From assembly GCF_016892625.1 (NCBI RefSeq), contig NZ_JAFEMW010000001.1, forward strand, positions 1 through 64,000: a DNA stretch of 64,000 bases, read 5' to 3'. A program made the position numbers and the translations under genes. The notes under the pieces are model-generated. The model saw only the letters and a list, made by a program, of their open reading frames with translations. It was not told the DNA's origin and searched no databases. This document shows positions 1 to 10,803 of this stretch, piece after piece (the stretch's first letter is position 1; every line of letters begins with the position of its first letter). The stretch is from Brevibacterium sp. RIT 803 (GTDB lineage: Bacteria > Actinomycetota > Actinomycetes > Actinomycetales > Brevibacteriaceae).

Positions 1-189
1 TTCGTTGTCATCCCGCATCCTGTGAACGATCAACCCAAACTGTGTTTGTGCTGGTCATACCGGGTGAAAACTGTTCTCGAAGAGTTCGTTTTCTGCGGGG
101 CAACGAGATACAACTCTAGACCAGGCTCACTGGTGCGTGCAACTCGAAACCGGAAAACTGAGCGTGACGCCCGTCACCAGGAACGATGC

Positions 190-240
190 GAGGGCCTCCT
201 CCCCCGGAAAACCGGGGATCGAGTGCTGCGCGAGGCCCTC
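190..240 (-). terminator. Nested hairpin downstream of yccF
   Basis: Outer arms GAGGGCCTC (190-198) and GAGGCCCTC (232-240) enclose a second hairpin, CCCCGG (202-207), AAAA loop, CCGGGG (212-217). It lies about 20 bases past the stop of the minus-strand yccF gene, so a transcription terminator or 3'-end stabiliser is the natural reading. There is no clear T-run. The first 258 bases of the window hold no other convincing feature. Confidence 0.5.
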
Positions 241-258
241 AAGACAGTGCGCGGACGT

Positions 259-660
259 TCAGGCTCCGCGGTATCCGGGCATGAGGGAGTCACTGTCGAC
301 GATCTCCTTGCCCAATGGCATGAGAGACACGGGGATGAGTTTGAGGTTCGCCCATCCCAGGGGAATGCCGATGATCGAGACGAAGAGCGGGATCGAGGTC
401 ACCACGTGCCCGATGGCCAGCCATATGCCGGCGACGATCACCCAGATGATGTTGCCCAACGTCGTTGCGATACCCGCTGGCCTCGTTTCGATGACCTCGC
501 GACCGAAGGGCCAGAGCGCATAGTTGCCGATCCGGAAGGAGGCGATCCCCCAGGGGATGGTGACAATGAGGATGCAACAGATGATGCCGGCGAGGTAGTA
601 GCCGAGTGCCAGCCATAGTCCGCTGAAGATGAACCAGATGATGTTGAGCAGCGTGCGCAT
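259..660 (-). CDS. yccF: YccF domain-containing inner membrane protein
   Basis: A 133-residue, strongly hydrophobic protein with an internally duplicated layout. Each half has a W-x-I/V-x-x-G-x-W-L-A-x-G-type membrane segment (starting near residues 8 and 71) followed by a short I-P-x-G/W-A loop and a P-F/L-G-K/R-E element. This is the YccF (DUF307) pattern, and the length is usual for the family. The biochemical role of the family is not established; membrane location follows from the sequence. The ATG is preceded by a GAGGAG ribosome binding site at good distance. It stands alone on the minus strand, downstream of tyrS but separated from it by about 300 bases that contain a strong hairpin. 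Confidence 0.88.
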   Translation of the reverse strand: MRTLLNIIWFIFSGLWLALGYYLAGIICCILIVTIPWGIASFRIGNYALWPFGREVIETRPAGIATTLGNIIWVIVAGIWLAIGHVVTSIPLFVSIIGIPLGWANLKLIPVSLMPLGKEIVDSDSLMPGYRGA

Positions 661-900
661 GTTCTCCTCGTTTCGACGATGTCCTCTGTCCAGTCTCGGT
701 CACTGCTCGCGTTGATGCCATGAGGCTGTCCAGATATCTCACGAATGACATCCCCCAGAGCTTCGACCTCCCGAAGTCTCTACGCGCCAACCCGCGTACC
801 GATACAAGCGAATGGCTTGTTATCGACAGTCACAAGCCGTTCGCTTGTCCATTGCAGCTCGCCGTCGATTACGGGGATTTCAAAGTGTCGATGGTGAATA

Positions 901-945
901 CGACGACACCGTGCCCTCGAATCGATCAAGGACACGGTGTCGTCG
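901..945 (-). terminator. 13-bp stem-loop after tyrS
   Basis: Perfect 13-bp inverted repeat CGACGACACCGTG (901-913) and CACGGTGTCGTCG (933-945) with a 19-base loop, 14 bases past the tyrS stop. The position fits a terminator for tyrS. No T-tract follows, so termination may depend on the stem alone or on Rho. The rest of the 661-958 gap shows nothing I can name. Confidence 0.55.
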
Positions 946-958
946 GCAATCATGGAGC

Positions 959-2245
959 TCAGCTGATGATGTCAACTGCTCCCAGGGTTTTCTTTCCCCG
1001 ACGCAGGAGGATCACTCCTCCGCCGTCGGTGGGGAGCACCTCGGCGAGGGTCAGGGTCTGGTCGTCACCGGTGACCTTGACGTTGTTGACGTAGGCGCCG
1101 CCGTCCTTGATGGCTCGGCGTGCCTCGCCCTTGGACTTCACGATGCCGGCAGCAACGAACGCATCGGCAACGGGCATGCCCTGCGCCAGCTGCGTCGAGC
1201 TGACATCACCTCGAGGCAGTTCGGATGTCGCGGCCCCCAAGGTGGAGGCGTCGAGACTGGCAAGCTCTCCCCCACCGAACAGGGCAGAGGCCGCTGCGAT
1301 CGCCTGCTCGTACTTCTCCTTACCGTGGACCAAGGTCGTCACATCCTCGGCCAGCACCTTCTGCGCCAGGCGCGTGTGTGGTGCCGCGGTGAACTCAGCC
1401 TCGATCTGCTCGATCTCCTCGAGGGACCGGAATGAGAACACCTTGAGGTATTTCACGACGTCGCGGTCATCAGCATTGAGCCAGAACTGGCTGAACGCGT
1501 ATGGGCTGGTCAGGCTCTCGTCCAACCACACGGTGCCGGACTCGGTCTTGCCGAACTTGGTGCCATCGGCCTTGGTAATCAGCGGTGTGGCCAGGGCATG
1601 GACACTGTGCTGTTCGACGCGACGGATGAGATCAACGCCGGAGGTCAGGTTCCCCCATTGGTCGGAGCCACCGGTCTGCAGGGAGCAGCCGTAGCGGCGG
1701 TGGAGTTCGAGGTAGTCGTTGCCCTGCAGCACCTGGTACGAGAACTCCGTGAAGGAGATTCCCGCTTCGCTGTTGAGGCGAGCCGAGACTGACTCCTTGG
1801 CCAGCATCCGGTTCATCGGGAAGTGCTTGCCGATGTCGCGAAGGAAATCGATGGCCGACATCTCGGATGTCCAGTCGTAGTTGTTCACGACCTGGGCGGC
1901 GTTCGGGCCAGTGAAGTCGAGGAACTTCTCGACCTGTGCCCGGATCTTTTCCAACCATTCCTCGACGACCTCGCGCGGGTTGAGCGTGCGCTCTCCCGAC
2001 ATGCGGGGGTCACCGATGAGCCCGGTTGCTCCGCCGACGAGGGCCAGGGGGTTGTGCCCTGCCTTCTGCAGACGCGCGGCGGTGATGAGCTGGACCAGGT
2101 TGCCCATGTGCAGGCTGGGTGCGGTGGGATCGAAACCGACATAATAGGTCAGCGATTCCTCATTGAGAGCCTTCTGCAGGGCGGCTTCGTCGGTCGAAAC
2201 CGAGACGAGGCCACGGGCCTTGAGTTCACTGAAGATGTCGGTCAC
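959..2245 (-). CDS. tyrS: Tyrosine--tRNA ligase
   Basis: 428 residues, the usual length of bacterial TyrRS. It charges tRNA-Tyr with tyrosine using ATP in the cytoplasm. The class I signature is HMGN at residues 46-49 (HIGH motif), and the second signature is KFGKT at 230-234 (KMSKS-like). The tyrosine pocket is visible around YYVGFDPTAPS (34-44) and in the TGGSDQWGN stretch near 191-199. The C-terminal roughly 80 residues form an S4 RNA-binding domain. The gene lies downstream of argH on the same strand, as in other actinobacteria, but about 4.3 kb of accessory DNA separates the two here. I see no T-box leader in the 209 bases upstream. Confidence 0.97.
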   Translation of the reverse strand: MTDIFSELKARGLVSVSTDEAALQKALNEESLTYYVGFDPTAPSLHMGNLVQLITAARLQKAGHNPLALVGGATGLIGDPRMSGERTLNPREVVEEWLEKIRAQVEKFLDFTGPNAAQVVNNYDWTSEMSAIDFLRDIGKHFPMNRMLAKESVSARLNSEAGISFTEFSYQVLQGNDYLELHRRYGCSLQTGGSDQWGNLTSGVDLIRRVEQHSVHALATPLITKADGTKFGKTESGTVWLDESLTSPYAFSQFWLNADDRDVVKYLKVFSFRSLEEIEQIEAEFTAAPHTRLAQKVLAEDVTTLVHGKEKYEQAIAAASALFGGGELASLDASTLGAATSELPRGDVSSTQLAQGMPVADAFVAAGIVKSKGEARRAIKDGGAYVNNVKVTGDDQTLTLAEVLPTDGGGVILLRRGKKTLGAVDIIS

Positions 2246-2454
2246 TTCGGTCCTTTCAGATGTGTATGAAGTGTCGGCGAGAAGCCGACGAAGTCGATTC
2301 TACGTGCTCACCGAGGTGGGTGTGCCATTGGCCGCAGTAGAGCTGACATGGGCTATGCCGAACGTGGAATGCCGCATAGCGTGATCTCGTTCAAGGACGA
2401 TGGGTGAGCAGATTGTTTGGGTGACTCCGCCACTTCGTCAAATTCTCAGTGCTG

Positions 2455-2931
2455 TCAGTTGTTCAATTCCGACTGAAGCTCGGGAGAATACTCAATAATG
2501 TACGGCAATACCTTCAGCTTCTCCGCGCTCATTGCTACCCCCATCTCCGTAAGCAACCGTGCGTAGGTGTGCCACGACCGGGAGTGGCGCACTTCTGCGT
2601 GCTCACCTTCGTCGGGCAGCAGGCCGCCTTCAACGTGCATGAGCAATTCCGCCTCAGACAGGCTGCTATCTCCATCACTGTTGTCCCAGCTCGCAGTCAC
2701 TCCCCGATCCCAGCGCATCGAGACTCGCGACCCATCCGACAAGTCCGCGAACTCGTCAATCTTCACCGACAAGTTGCAATGTCCCAGTCGAGGCCGAGGT
2801 GACAAACGGATAGTGCACCAGGCACCGACCGCGATAGCTTTCACAGCGGGCTCAAAAGACGTCGCTGGCCATCGAGGAGCGCGAGGCTGAGCCTCGTCGA
2901 TCGTCGTGTAGCGCAGTTCGTCGTTGCTCAC
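2455..2931 (-). CDS. Hypothetical protein, 158 aa
   Basis: I do not recognise this protein. It is soluble by composition, acidic in the C-terminal half, with no signal peptide or membrane segment. The N-terminal half looks beta-rich; residues 80-120 hold an acidic D-N-S-D-G-D stretch followed by S-E-A-E-L. The GTG start has a GGGAG ribosome binding site 9 bases upstream, which supports expression. It faces away from the large helicase gene, so the two share the 241-bp intergenic region. It lies 209 bp upstream of tyrS on the same strand. Being encoded in the segment that separates tyrS from argH suggests it belongs to the same insertion as the helicase. Confidence 0.65.
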   Translation of the reverse strand: MSNDELRYTTIDEAQPRAPRWPATSFEPAVKAIAVGAWCTIRLSPRPRLGHCNLSVKIDEFADLSDGSRVSMRWDRGVTASWDNSDGDSSLSEAELLMHVEGGLLPDEGEHAEVRHSRSWHTYARLLTEMGVAMSAEKLKVLPYIIEYSPELQSELNN

Positions 2932-2974
2932 TATCGTGCTCCCACAAAGTAAGTTGTTTCGTCAGCGAATCAGT

Positions 2975-2986
2975 TAGGCGTGCCTA
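2975..2986. promoter_or_regulatory. Palindrome in the divergent region upstream of the helicase gene
   Basis: TAGGCGTGCCTA is a perfect dyad (TAGGC, GT, GCCTA) in the 241-bp space between the divergent 158-residue protein and the SF1 helicase. With its flanks it resembles part of a DtxR/IdeR iron box, but it is shorter than the 19-bp consensus. It may be an operator for either gene. Confidence 0.35.
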
Positions 2987-3172
2987 CCCACAACGCGGTT
3001 TCCTCGCGTTCCACCGCGACTCGTCAAGGTGTGATGCTTACGTTACGTTCTCATAATCAGAACACAAGGTCGATTTTCACCAGTTCCGAATACAGACAGG
3101 TGAGGACACGCGTGTCACGGTATCGACAACTTTCCCCGGAATCCGGAACAGACAAGATCGGATGTCAATATT

Positions 3173-6100
3173 GTGCAGAATGGAGGCATGAGGAGTCGAC
3201 GGGCAACGGACGAACAGCTACGAATACTCAAGTTCTGGTGGCTATTGGAGCTTTTCAGTCCACAGAAGGTGCCGGCCGCGAAACGATTGACTCCTGACTC
3301 TCCGCATGAACAGGTCATCTCCTGGCTTCCAGGCAATGGCTTGCCCTGGGACAGCCTCCCGCCACCACAGAATAACGGCGGAACGAAGATGGTCTGGACA
3401 CATACGGTCTACCTCGGGGTATATTCACTGGCTGACATTTACGAGTCCCTGCACAAGGTCTTTCACGATGATGCAGATGTCTACGACGAACGACAGCCTG
3501 GGAAGAGCGCGTGCGCCGGCCTCCTCGTCGACCACCGCGGGCAGCTAGTCAATGAGTCTCCAATATTGTCATCGGCGCTCTGGGCTACAGGACGTGCCAC
3601 CAACCGAGGTCCGTCCGACCCGAACTGGGCAGAAGGATTCGACACCGCACGCTCGTCTTTCGCCGAGGCTGTCGAGAACCGAGAAAGTCAGCGAATAGAA
3701 GAGTTCACGAAGACACTAGATCACCGTCACCAGTCTGCGGAGATTGTAGCTCCTCCCCCGCCCCCGATTGACGGAAACTTCATCCAGGAGCTTCTCAAGG
3801 TGGCTCACCGATGCTCGGGAATCAATGGACTCACTGAACTGGCGACCGACGATGTCGTCATCGAAAGCCGAGCAGTCTCGGCGAGGAGAGCGGAGGAAAC
3901 CGCCGAGACGGATTTCCTCAACAGCTTCTTCCTCGATGACCTCAGTCGCGTTCGCAAACAATCGGCCCAAGGCGAATTGGGCGAGGCACTGGCTACCTAC
4001 CTCACCCGAGATGAAGCCCTTCCTTTGAACCACCGCATCGACGTCATGGACTCCCCGTCAACGGTTGACGCTGCTACCTCAATGGACCATCTGCCGAAGG
4101 GCCGTTGGCCATCCAATCCGTCACACCATCTCGCACTCAGCCAGCAGTTCTCTGTCAATCAGGCTCTAGGAAACTTCTCCACCGCGCAGGGAATCATGGG
4201 CGTCAACGGGCCACCGGGTACCGGAAAGACGACGATGCTCCGCGATGTCCTGGCTGGAAACGTCGTGGAACGCGCCCGTCGACTCGCGGCCCTGCCGAAA
4301 GCTGCAGACGCATTCACCGACACGGTCCATACATGGAACGTCGGCGAGAAGTATGAGTCCAAAGTCCCGCAGTTAAGACCCGAACTCACCGGGTTCGAAA
4401 TGGTCGTTGCCTCGGCGAACAACTCTGCAGTGGAAAACATTTCGTTCGAGGTACCGGCGACAGAGGCCATCGCGAAACAATGGCACGACACAGCCGACTA
4501 TTTTTCCGACATTGCTACCTTTCTCCTGCAGCGCGATTCGAAGAAGAAGGCTTCAGAAACCGAGACATCTGCCTGGGGCACAATCGCAGCCCGACTGGGG
4601 AACAAGAGCAACCGCAAGGGCTTCCGCAGTGACTTCTGGTTCGGCGAACGCGACCCCAAGACATGGAAGCTCGTTGAAGGAGGTTGCCTCGGCCTCGATG
4701 AGACTCTGCGTCAGCGCCACGAAGAAAGGACGCACTGGCCGACTTGGGCCGACGCAAAGAACTCGTTCTTCCAGGCCGAAAGACAGGTCGATAACCTCAT
4801 TTCGCAAGCACAGTCTGCACAAGAACGTCTGGAATCTTTGGAACCGACCCGCGTCAACGTTCAGCGTCTCGAACAGCAGCTAGAACACATTCAGGCCCGG
4901 CTCAACGATGTTCAGCAGTCACTAAGTCAAAGTCTGCGACACGAACGCGAGGCTACGGAACGACGCGACCATGCATTCGCTGCATACAGAAAACACGTCG
5001 AAGCGAAGCCAGGAATCTTCGAAATCATCTTTTCCTGGGGACGAGCACTGCGCCCGTGGAGAGGGACTCTGGATGAGTTTTCTCGCGCACTTCTTGCCAC
5101 CGAAGATCAACTGTCACAGATCAGTCAACAACGTGAACAGCTTCAGATCACGTTTCATGACAAGGCTGAGAATCTGACTCGCACGGAGTCCGACCTCAAC
5201 AGCGCCAGGACCGAGTTGCAGCAACTCACTGCTCGCTGCAGGGATGACGAGGCCAGATATGGCAATTCGTATCCGGGCAACGGCTGGACTGGCGAGGCGC
5301 GAGAACTGCAAGCTCCGTGGCTCAGCGAAAAGCTAGATGAGGCACGGTCCGAACTCTTTTTCGAGGCGCTGAAGCTCCATGAGAACTTCATGGTCGCTGC
5401 CGGCAAGAAGATGCGCAACGGACTTCGAGCCGCATTGTCAGTCGTCGGTGCCGACCATCCTGCCAAGCTCGAGTCCGAGAAGATACTTGCGGCGTGGCAA
5501 CTGTTCTTTCTCGCAGTCCCTCTCGTGTCCACGACCTTTGCCTCTGCCGGTCGCATGTTCGATGCTCTCGGCAAAGACTCCTTTGGTTGGCTGTTCATCG
5601 ACGAAGCCGGACAGGCAGCGCCGCAGTACGCAGCCGGTTCAATCTGGAGAGCACAACGAGTAATTGCTGTCGGCGATCCGCTTCAACTGCAGCCGGTCGT
5701 GACCATCCCCAACAAAGTCCAGGGAGACATCGCGACGACGCTCGGAGTCTCGAGCTCATGGCGCCCGCCCGCAGCGTCCGTACAGACCCTTGCTGATCGC
5801 ATTTCCATCCATGGGACAACTCTTAGGCAAGACGGCGAAGACGTTTGGGTGAGTGCTCCGCTGCGGGTGCATCGCCGCTGCGATGACCCGATGTTCAGCA
5901 TCAGCAATCATCTGGCGTATGAAGGCATCATGGTCAAGGGGTTCGGCAGCCGGGTCGACGCCCCAGACAAGACTGGTTGTTTCGATCTGCCCGATGGCTA
6001 CAACATCTTCCCCAGCTTCTGGGCTGATGAGCCCGCCACAGTGTCAGGTACGCATCTTCAGCTCAATCAGATCGATCGGTTGCGAAACGCCCTCGATCAT

Positions 6101-6490
6101 CTGAAGAAGATGGGGGTCGAACCATCCGACGTCATTGCGATCTCACCGTTCAGAGCCGTCGCCGACAAGTTGCGGTCACTGACGAACCACTACCCCGGCC
6201 TTCAAGCAGGGACCATCCACACCGCTCAGGGGCGGGAGGCATCAGTGGTGGTCTTCGTCCTCGGTGGAGACCCTGATAAGCCAGGAGCACAAGCATGGGC
6301 CGCGCAGTCGGTCAACCTCGTCAACGTGGCTGTCAGCCGAGCCCAACGGCGACTTTATGTTATCGGTGACGAAGCAGCGTGGGCGAAGAACAACTATTTC
6401 AGACAGTTGTCCCACAGCCTCGGCCAGCACAGGGACCAAGCCCGGAAATCACGCGCCGCCCCGATCATTGAGCGACCTGAGCGGCGCTGA
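3173..6490 (+). CDS. UPF1-like superfamily 1 helicase/ATPase with coiled-coil insertion
   Basis: 1105 residues. Walker A is GPPGTGKTT at 346-354. Walker B/motif II is DEAGQ at 810-814, motif III is GDPLQLQ near 834-840, motif V is TAQGRE near 1017-1022, and motif VI is NVAVSRAQRR at 1051-1060. This is the AAA_11/AAA_12 (UPF1-like, SF1B) set, so ATP-driven RNA or DNA unwinding is expected. Between Walker A and motif II lies a roughly 450-residue insertion rich in Q/E/R heptads (about 530-700), read as a coiled coil. Residues 1-330 form an N-terminal region I cannot assign. The start is uncertain: GTG 3173 or ATG 3188, neither with an ideal ribosome binding site. Such long UPF1-like helicases often sit in defence islands, but no nuclease or methylase partner is beside it, so that role is only an inference. 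Confidence 0.85.
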   Translation: MQNGGMRSRRATDEQLRILKFWWLLELFSPQKVPAAKRLTPDSPHEQVISWLPGNGLPWDSLPPPQNNGGTKMVWTHTVYLGVYSLADIYESLHKVFHDDADVYDERQPGKSACAGLLVDHRGQLVNESPILSSALWATGRATNRGPSDPNWAEGFDTARSSFAEAVENRESQRIEEFTKTLDHRHQSAEIVAPPPPPIDGNFIQELLKVAHRCSGINGLTELATDDVVIESRAVSARRAEETAETDFLNSFFLDDLSRVRKQSAQGELGEALATYLTRDEALPLNHRIDVMDSPSTVDAATSMDHLPKGRWPSNPSHHLALSQQFSVNQALGNFSTAQGIMGVNGPPGTGKTTMLRDVLAGNVVERARRLAALPKAADAFTDTVHTWNVGEKYESKVPQLRPELTGFEMVVASANNSAVENISFEVPATEAIAKQWHDTADYFSDIATFLLQRDSKKKASETETSAWGTIAARLGNKSNRKGFRSDFWFGERDPKTWKLVEGGCLGLDETLRQRHEERTHWPTWADAKNSFFQAERQVDNLISQAQSAQERLESLEPTRVNVQRLEQQLEHIQARLNDVQQSLSQSLRHEREATERRDHAFAAYRKHVEAKPGIFEIIFSWGRALRPWRGTLDEFSRALLATEDQLSQISQQREQLQITFHDKAENLTRTESDLNSARTELQQLTARCRDDEARYGNSYPGNGWTGEARELQAPWLSEKLDEARSELFFEALKLHENFMVAAGKKMRNGLRAALSVVGADHPAKLESEKILAAWQLFFLAVPLVSTTFASAGRMFDALGKDSFGWLFIDEAGQAAPQYAAGSIWRAQRVIAVGDPLQLQPVVTIPNKVQGDIATTLGVSSSWRPPAASVQTLADRISIHGTTLRQDGEDVWVSAPLRVHRRCDDPMFSISNHLAYEGIMVKGFGSRVDAPDKTGCFDLPDGYNIFPSFWADEPATVSGTHLQLNQIDRLRNALDHLKKMGVEPSDVIAISPFRAVADKLRSLTNHYPGLQAGTIHTAQGREASVVVFVLGGDPDKPGAQAWAAQSVNLVNVAVSRAQRRLYVIGDEAAWAKNNYFRQLSHSLGQHRDQARKSRAAPIIERPERR

Positions 6491-6540
6491 CTGATTCCCC
6501 GGCGAGTATCCGGAGCAACGATTTCGTAAAGTCTTGGGCG

Positions 6541-7995
<1,455 letters not shown>

Positions 7996-8038
7996 TCACC
8001 GGTCTTTTCGTCATCGTTCGTTGTCATTGTCTCAGGCT

Positions 8039-8572
8039 TCAGCCCTCGCCGAGGCCGCCAGCTGCGTATTCGAGGAACGTCTCCGCCAAGGCTTGTCCCC
8101 CGACTGTGGAGTCGGCAATGACGAGAACAGTGTCATCGCCGGCGATGGTGCCGAAGATCCCGGTCATCGAGGAGCGGTCGATCGCCGAGGCCAAATATTG
8201 GGCGGCTCCGGGCGGGGTGCGCAGAACGACCATGTCCTTCTGAGCCGCTGCGGAGACGAGGAGCTCTTCGAGCAGCCTCGGCAGCTTCGCATCGAGGCTG
8301 TCGCCCGTGGACTGCTGCAGGCTCCGGTCCCCGCCCTCACCGGGGACAGCGTAGACGGATCCGGCGGTGGACCGGATCTTCACGGCCCCCACCTCGGCGA
8401 GGTCTCGTGAGAGTGTCGCCTGGGTGACGGTGATGCCCATCGTCGCCAGGTTCTCGGCCAGGTCGATCTGGGAATGCACGGATTTGCGGGTGATGAGATC
8501 GATGATCTTCTGTTGCCGCGCGGTCTTCGTCAGCGGCGCCGAGTTCGTCGGTGATGTGGCGTTGTCGCTCAT
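8039..8572 (-). CDS. argR: Arginine repressor ArgR
   Basis: 177 residues. The N-terminal winged-helix DNA-binding domain (about 15-85) includes the Q-x-x-L-x-x-x-L segment around residues 33-41 and [18 protein letters not shown], the ArgR recognition helix. The C-terminal domain (about 105-175) carries the [15 protein letters not shown] stretch that binds arginine and makes the hexamer. It senses arginine and represses the biosynthetic operon. Its start overlaps the argF stop by four bases, so it is translationally coupled and autoregulated as part of the operon. The likely target is the palindromic region upstream of argC. Confidence 0.96.
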   Translation of the reverse strand: MSDNATSPTNSAPLTKTARQQKIIDLITRKSVHSQIDLAENLATMGITVTQATLSRDLAEVGAVKIRSTAGSVYAVPGEGGDRSLQQSTGDSLDAKLPRLLEELLVSAAAQKDMVVLRTPPGAAQYLASAIDRSSMTGIFGTIAGDDTVLVIADSTVGGQALAETFLEYAAGGLGEG

Positions 8573-9492
8573 CGCGTCTCCAGGAGGAATGTCATGAGTG
8601 CCTTCTGCGCGTGCAGGCGGTTCTCTGCTTCATCGAAGACCACCGAGGCGGGGCCGTCGATGACCTCGGCCGTGACCTCTTTGCCCCGGTAGGCCGGCAG
8701 GCAATGGAGGAAGATCGGGTCGTTGCCCAGGTTCATGAGCTCCTGGGAGACCTGGTACTTCACGAAGGGTGAGGCTTCGTCATCGCGTCCGGCCGAATCC
8801 TGGCCCATGGACACCCAGGTGTCGGTGACGAGGACATCGGCGCCCTGGGCGGCAGCCACGGGATCGTCGGTGACCGTGACGGAGCCGCCGGTGGTCTGGG
8901 CGAGTTCGTTGGCCTCGGCAATGATGGCCTCGGCCGGTTGGTAGTCGGCGGGGGCGGCGATGCGCACGTGCATGCCGGCGTTGACTCCGCCGAGGACGTA
9001 GGAGTTGGCCATGTTGTTGGCCCCGTCGCCGTAGTAGGTCATGGTCTGCCCGGCGACGTCGCCGCGGTGTTCGCGGATGGTGAGCAGGTCGGCCAGGATC
9101 TGGCAGGGATGGTAGTCATCGGAGAGTGAGTTGATGACCGGGACGGATGAGTTCTCGGCCATCTCTTCCAGGCCTGCTTGGGCGTAGGTGCGCCAGACGA
9201 TGGCCGAGACCATGCGCGACATCACCTGGGCGGTGTCGGCGATGGATTCCTTGTGCCCCAGCTGCGCCTCACCGGGGTTGACGATGAGCGGCTGCCCGCC
9301 AAGGGCGGCGATCCCGGCGGCAAAGGACACGCGGGTCCGCGTTGAGGTCTTGTCGAAGATGACGGCCGCGGTCTGCGGTCCGGCCAGCGGGGTGCGCGAG
9401 TACGGGGCTGCTTTGAGCTCAACCGCGAGGTCGAGGACTTGTGCTTGTTCGGCCGGGGTGAGGTCGGTGTCCTTGAGGAAATGCCGTGTCAT
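8569..9492 (-). CDS. argF: Ornithine carbamoyltransferase
   Basis: 307 residues. It makes citrulline from ornithine and carbamoyl phosphate. The carbamoyl-phosphate loop STRTR is at residues 50-54, the HPCQ motif at 128-131 and the ornithine-site HCLP at 263-266, which together distinguish it from aspartate transcarbamoylase. The ATG has an AAGGA site 6 bases upstream. It follows argD after a 93-base gap, the only real gap within argCJBDFR, and overlaps argR by four bases. Confidence 0.97.
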   Translation of the reverse strand: MTRHFLKDTDLTPAEQAQVLDLAVELKAAPYSRTPLAGPQTAAVIFDKTSTRTRVSFAAGIAALGGQPLIVNPGEAQLGHKESIADTAQVMSRMVSAIVWRTYAQAGLEEMAENSSVPVINSLSDDYHPCQILADLLTIREHRGDVAGQTMTYYGDGANNMANSYVLGGVNAGMHVRIAAPADYQPAEAIIAEANELAQTTGGSVTVTDDPVAAAQGADVLVTDTWVSMGQDSAGRDDEASPFVKYQVSQELMNLGNDPIFLHCLPAYRGKEVTAEVIDGPASVVFDEAENRLHAQKALMTFLLETR

Positions 9493-9585
9493 GGTGTGTC
9501 CTTTGTCAGTCCGTGTGGGGCAACCGGGCTACGAGTGTGGATGACCCGGTCGCCGAGGTGGCCGCTAGGTGGGCGGCGAACGTGT

Positions 9586-10803
9586 TCAGCCGTGCAGCAG
9601 TCCGGGCAGGGCGGTCAGGAACGGTGCGAGATCGTCTTTCGTGATGATCAGCGGTGGTGCCAGGCGCAGGCGTCCGGGTGCGACGGGGTTGATGATGAAC
9701 CCGGCCTCGAGCGCGCGGGCAGCGATCGCCTTCTCATCGAGGCCCTCGGCCAGTTCGAGGCCGAGGAGCAGTCCTGTGCCGGTGACCTTCTCGATGCCGT
9801 CGATTTCCAGCAGCTGTTCGGTGAGCCATTCGCCTGTGACCCGGGTGTGGGCGAGCAGGTTGTCGGTCTCGATGGTTTCGAGTACGGCCAGTCCCGCCGC
9901 GCAGGCGATGGGGTTTCCGCCGAAGGTGGTCCCGTGCTGTCCGGCCTCGAGGAGTTTGGTGTTGGCATCGCCGACGGTGATGGTGGCCCCGATCGGCATG
10001 CCCCCGCCCAGCCCCTTCGCCGAGGTGATGATGTCGGGGACGACGCCTTCGCCGATCTCCGGGTCCTGGTGGGCGAACCACGATCCGGTCCGCGCCGCTC
10101 CGGACTGGACCTCGTCGAGAACGAGAAGGGCCCCGGCCTCGCGGGTGAGTTCGCGGACCTTGGTGAGGTAGCCGGCCGGGTGCTGCCGGACTCCGACCTC
10201 GCCCTGGATGGGTTCGATGAAGACGGCGGCAGTGGTGTCGTTGATGGCGGCGGCGAGCGCGTCGACGTCCCCGTAGGGAATATGGACGACGCCGGGTACT
10301 CCGGGTGCGAAGGGTTCTCGGTAGGCTGCCTTGGCGGTCAGTGCGAGCGCACCCATGGTGCGACCGTGGAAGGCACCCTCGATGGCGATGATGATCGGTC
10401 GTGATCCACCCCCAGCGCGGCGGGCCATCTTGAAGGCGGCCTCGTTGGCTTCGGTGCCGGAGTTTGAGAAGAACACGGCCGAACCGCTGGGCAGGTCGAG
10501 GACCTCGTGAAGTTTCTCAGCGAGTGCGATCTGCGGCGGGGAGGTGAAGAAGTTCGAAATGTGGCCCAGCGTCGACGCCTGCTCGGTGATGGCCTTGACC
10601 CATGCGGGGTGGCAGTGGCCGAGTGCATTGACGGCAATGCCGGCCAGCAGGTCGAGGTATTCCTTGCCCGAGGCGTCCCAGACCTTGGTTCCTTCGCCGC
10701 GGACGAGATCGAGCTGGGGTGAGCCGAAGACCGGTGAGAGGACGCGGGAGAAGTCATCGCGCCAGGTCTGGGCCTGGTCTGTCACAGCGTTTGTCTCATA
10801 CAT
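9586..10803 (-). CDS. argD: Acetylornithine aminotransferase
   Basis: 405 residues from the chosen start. A PLP-dependent class III aminotransferase that converts N-acetylglutamate semialdehyde to N-acetylornithine. The Schiff-base lysine is Lys263 in [11 protein letters not shown], the LDEVQSG PLP motif is at 229-235, and NSGTEANE is at 114-121. I chose the ATG at 10803 because GAGGAGA lies just upstream and the reading then overlaps the argB stop by 8 bases; an in-frame upstream start at 10854 would add 17 Arg-rich residues unlike the family. It is fourth in the operon. Confidence 0.96.
   Translation of the reverse strand: MYETNAVTDQAQTWRDDFSRVLSPVFGSPQLDLVRGEGTKVWDASGKEYLDLLAGIAVNALGHCHPAWVKAITEQASTLGHISNFFTSPPQIALAEKLHEVLDLPSGSAVFFSNSGTEANEAAFKMARRAGGGSRPIIIAIEGAFHGRTMGALALTAKAAYREPFAPGVPGVVHIPYGDVDALAAAINDTTAAVFIEPIQGEVGVRQHPAGYLTKVRELTREAGALLVLDEVQSGAARTGSWFAHQDPEIGEGVVPDIITSAKGLGGGMPIGATITVGDANTKLLEAGQHGTTFGGNPIACAAGLAVLETIETDNLLAHTRVTGEWLTEQLLEIDGIEKVTGTGLLLGLELAEGLDEKAIAARALEAGFIINPVAPGRLRLAPPLIITKDDLAPFLTALPGLLHG

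Noticed and set aside
1..258. Possible short gene at the left window edge
   Set aside because: Frames here run on into the antisense of yccF and have no motif; only the nested hairpin is supported.
2246..2454. T-box leader for tyrS
   Set aside because: I found no T-box core sequence or antiterminator-like structure in the 209 bases upstream.
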